From DASRBN01 sp035294305 (lineage in GTDB: Bacteria > Chloroflexota > Ktedonobacteria > Ktedonobacterales > Ktedonobacteraceae): a stretch of 64,000 nt of DNA. Position numbers and translations under genes: made by a program. Where the stretch lies: assembly GCA_035294305.1 (NCBI GenBank), contig DATGLD010000045.1:194524-258523 (forward strand), in the 5' to 3' direction. This document shows positions 61,848 to 64,000 of the stretch, one piece after another. Below the pieces are notes generated by a model that ran no database searches, was not told the DNA's origin, and was given only the letters and a program-made list of their open reading frames with translations. Every line of letters starts with the position of its first letter. The stretch's first letter is position 1.

Positions 61848-62084
61848 CTACTCTGTAAATCTCATCTTTCCTACATCTGTATGCGCCAGCAACTTCTGCC
61901 CATTCCTCCAGAACAGCTTCTCTCGCACCTCCGGCTTGAACTCGATCTTGACTGCCTCAAAATCCTTCAGCCAGCGCTGCGGCGTAATGAACGGGTAGTC
62001 CGAGCCAAACAAAAAGCGGTCCTGCAGGCGTGTAGCAGCCTCGCGCAGCAAAGATTCAGGAATGTAACGTGGTGACCAGCCGAC
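61848..62084 (-). pseudogene. C-terminal remnant of an amidohydrolase
   Basis: The minus-strand frame from 62084 to 61848 reads GWSPRYIPESLLREAATRLQ and then RFLFGSDYPFITPQRWLKDFE, the highly typical end of the amidohydrolase-2 (TIM-barrel metallohydrolase) family, with the conserved Asp in FGSDYP. An in-frame stop lies at 62085 and no metal-binding HxH part is found upstream, so only about the last 79 residues survive. An internal Met at 62051 makes a short open frame, but it is not a functional enzyme. Confidence 0.75.
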
Positions 62085-62275
62085 TCAACTTTTAACATAT
62101 TGGGGTTCGATGCCGCCTCTTTCAGCCGCTAGCCTGGGTCCGTTGTTGGCAGAACTGCGAGCCCTCCTTGCTTGATGGGTGGCTCTCTCACGACAATGGT
62201 GTCACTTTAGACTTGGGGTGTCGGCATTTTTTCCCTGCAAAATCCCCGCTAAGGAAAGGTAAACTGAACTGAATT

Positions 62276-63919
62276 CTATTTTTCTTTTCTCAAATGCTCT
62301 TCAACCGTAGAACGTGCTATAGCTCCATTTGAGGATAGCCCCAATATCGGTTTCTCTCTAACTGTGGGTGTTCGGGAGGAAGTCTCTGCTAACGCAGTAG
62401 CGCAGGCTTGTTTGATTGGATTACAATCACTCTCTTCTGCCACCTTTAACACCATTTCGATCTCTTTTGTTGAGCGAGTTGGTAAAGAACGTAAGATCGT
62501 CAATGCTATTTCGCGTACTTCCCCGCTTTCCGTTGAGAGAAAACTACTTAGTGTAACTCGAACAATTTGCTGTAACTCCCAATCAACTGCATCGCCAACT
62601 TCTTCCCCCTCTCGTATTTGAAGGACACGGCCTAGAAGAATAGTAAGAAGGTCTAACCGCTCTGTCGATTGGGCGAAAGTGAGCAGCTGGATTGTCTTCT
62701 CTGTAATTGACGGTGTCAGTAGCACAGCTTGTATCTCTTGCATATGTTGCGAATATAATATTTCACGCATATACCGAATGGAGAGCGGATGGCCTATATC
62801 ACGTAGAACTCGTAGGTACTTAAGGTACTTTAAGTATTTGAAATATTGTAAGTAAACGATGTCGCGGAGGTCACGTAAACCAAACAAATACCGTAAGTAC
62901 TGTAATCCTTCCCTGTCTCGCACTCCCAACAAATATTGATGATACTGCAGATACGTACCCATTATTGCCATAAAATGTTGCGCGTAACGTTGAACAGGCT
63001 TTCCATCGCTATAGAAGTGTTCTAGGAGCAAGGTAACTAACTTTGTGAGGGCTTGCTGTTCTGGAAAAAGTATGGTCCATAGTAAAGCTATTTCATGGTA
63101 GTGCGTATAATTACTTGATTGTAGTTGGTTAATCATATAGCTTTGCCATACCTGCTGCCACGGCTGATCTGGATGATCTTTCACGGCTTGGAGCATAGCT
63201 AACAGATGGATAGCAGTGGGATAGCACGCCTCTTCACTACAGTTAAGCAGAGCTTGATGTATCTTGAGACAGTTGTCGATTTCTTGTCCTTCTATATGAT
63301 CTGATTTATGTTGGTTCAGTAAAGTTATCCATTGGTTAACAGCATTTTCATAACCTTTGTAAAGATCTACCGATTGAGGAATAACGGCGACCGTAAGCAG
63401 GATACCACTCTCCAGGGAATAGCGAGCAAGCGAACGTAGACTTTCTGGATCATCTTTAAAGTATTGACGCGCATCAGACAAAAGAAATCCTGCAGGCCCA
63501 CGCGAACCCATGAAGGAGAGTACTGATAATGCTAGATCTGATAGAGCTAAGTCGGACGATATTACCTGAGTCTTTGGCTCGTACCTATGAATAGCGGATA
63601 GACCTGCTAACGCTAAGAGAGACGGAATAAGAGTGCTCAGGACGATAGAAGGGCCAGAAGAAAGGTGTTGTGCTATCATGGAAAGCAGAGTAAGGGCGGA
63701 ATATTGGTATTTCGTATGATCGCTACCAATAGCTTCGTTCAAGGTGAAAAGCAGTCCAGAACGGTAGGCTTCTTCGGGCAAACTGAGCAGCCAACGGCGC
63801 ATTACGAGTTCAATTTGGTCGCATATCTCAAATTGTCTCGTTCGTAGACACTCCTCATACCCACGGGTTGCGCAACGAGATGCACTTTTGTGCTGAGGTG
63901 TCTTCACAGGCTCGTTCAA
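62276..63919 (-). CDS. HEAT-like helical protein with a Tyr-Leu-rich repeat segment
   Basis: About 547 residues, nearly all helical, with scattered HEAT/ARM-like pairs (YSALTLLSMIAQHLSS; EVREIALTILRSLP; KQACATALAE). Residues 323-390 hold a run of short units with YLxYL and LRDL/LRDI forms such as KYLKYLKYLR, bracketed by two LRDI blocks. The start is uncertain: TTG at 63919 (as given), a GTG at 63907, and a stop 18 bases upstream of the TTG. Base use is more AT-rich than its neighbours, which could mean acquisition. Similar helical C-terminal regions occur in NACHT/STAND proteins of Ktedonobacteria, so it may be part of such a system or a split part of one. Confidence 0.55.
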   Translation of the reverse strand: MNEPVKTPQHKSASRCATRGYEECLRTRQFEICDQIELVMRRWLLSLPEEAYRSGLLFTLNEAIGSDHTKYQYSALTLLSMIAQHLSSGPSIVLSTLIPSLLALAGLSAIHRYEPKTQVISSDLALSDLALSVLSFMGSRGPAGFLLSDARQYFKDDPESLRSLARYSLESGILLTVAVIPQSVDLYKGYENAVNQWITLLNQHKSDHIEGQEIDNCLKIHQALLNCSEEACYPTAIHLLAMLQAVKDHPDQPWQQVWQSYMINQLQSSNYTHYHEIALLWTILFPEQQALTKLVTLLLEHFYSDGKPVQRYAQHFMAIMGTYLQYHQYLLGVRDREGLQYLRYLFGLRDLRDIVYLQYFKYLKYLKYLRVLRDIGHPLSIRYMREILYSQHMQEIQAVLLTPSITEKTIQLLTFAQSTERLDLLTILLGRVLQIREGEEVGDAVDWELQQIVRVTLSSFLSTESGEVREIALTILRSLPTRSTKEIEMVLKVAEESDCNPIKQACATALAETSSRTPTVREKPILGLSSNGAIARSTVEEHLRKEK

Positions 63920-63971
63920 TGCTCCGATTTTTTGCTGTCAAGGGATCGCACATCCCTCTGCATGCTGTAAA

Positions 63972-63999
63972 CGGGAGAGCAGCAAAGGGCGCTCTCCCG
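63972..63999. terminator. Hairpin at the window end
   Basis: CGGGAGAGC pairs with GCTCTCCCG (9 pairs, 10-base loop). On the minus strand a short TTTA follows; it may end a gene beyond the window. Confidence 0.4.
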
Positions 64000-64000
64000 C

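Noticed and set aside
61690..61850. Open minus-strand frame with a hydrophobic segment
   Set aside because: No start codon and no family; it may be a lost gene tail but cannot be called.

Overview
This is about 64 kb of bacterial chromosome with roughly even base composition. It holds about fifty protein genes in short, tightly packed operons. No rRNA, tRNA, CRISPR array, complete insertion sequence or phage module is visible. The gene styles suggest a Ktedonobacteria-like Chloroflexota: a large HTH/NB-ARC/TPR protein, an HTH-GAF regulator, a CruF/CruG-type carotenoid operon without a cyclase, many lipoproteins with Thr/Pro-rich linkers, and a PurSL-type purine operon. That taxonomic placement is inference from gene content only.

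Layout. 1-3.3 kb: the end of a probable sulfatase/phosphatase-fold protein, a lipoprotein and a large FtsX-type permease. 3.6-9.0 kb: a translationally coupled four-gene carotenoid operon (phytoene synthase, glycosyltransferase, CruF-acyltransferase fusion, desaturase) that could plausibly make an acylated glycosyl carotenoid. 9-15.4 kb: aldehyde dehydrogenase, small DUF2795 protein, DUF2330 protein, GNAT acetyltransferase and a large catalase. 15.5-18.5 kb: a ring-cleavage-type VOC dioxygenase plus a CMD-like protein, divergent from a GntR/FCD regulator and a PPOX-fold protein. 18.5-20 kb: a ClgR-like regulator divergent from a clpP operon. 20-29.4 kb: regulators, small-molecule enzymes, two SDRs, a possible FTR1-like membrane protein with a small membrane partner, two methyltransferase or SDR genes and a pentapeptide-repeat protein. 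29.5-33.4 kb: a sugar isomerase/oxidoreductase pair and an L,D-transpeptidase. 33.4-40.7 kb: a TPP enzyme divergent from a complete branched-chain amino acid type ABC transporter (F-G-H-M-K). 40.8-44 kb: a frameshifted YdeI-family gene, a GH4 glycosidase, an SCP2 protein and a lipase-like hydrolase. 44-56.4 kb: purH on the plus strand and the eight-gene purL-Q-M-C-F-D-E-N operon on the minus strand. 56.5-64 kb: NB-ARC/TPR protein, secreted protein, serine hydrolase, an amidohydrolase remnant and a HEAT-like protein with an odd Tyr-Leu repeat.

Most notable points. PurE is of the class II, AIR carboxylase type, and the neighbouring PurC resembles the SAICAR synthetase part of animal PAICS; no purK is present in the operon. 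The carotenoid operon fuses CruF to a PlsC-like acyltransferase. Two genes have leader hairpins that would bury the Shine-Dalgarno sequence or start codon. A ClgR-like regulator has two perfect TATGC-N5-GCATA sites in front of clpP. Several genes end in unusually long perfect hairpins. I did not find one clear, wholly new multi-gene system; the best candidates are listed as findings.
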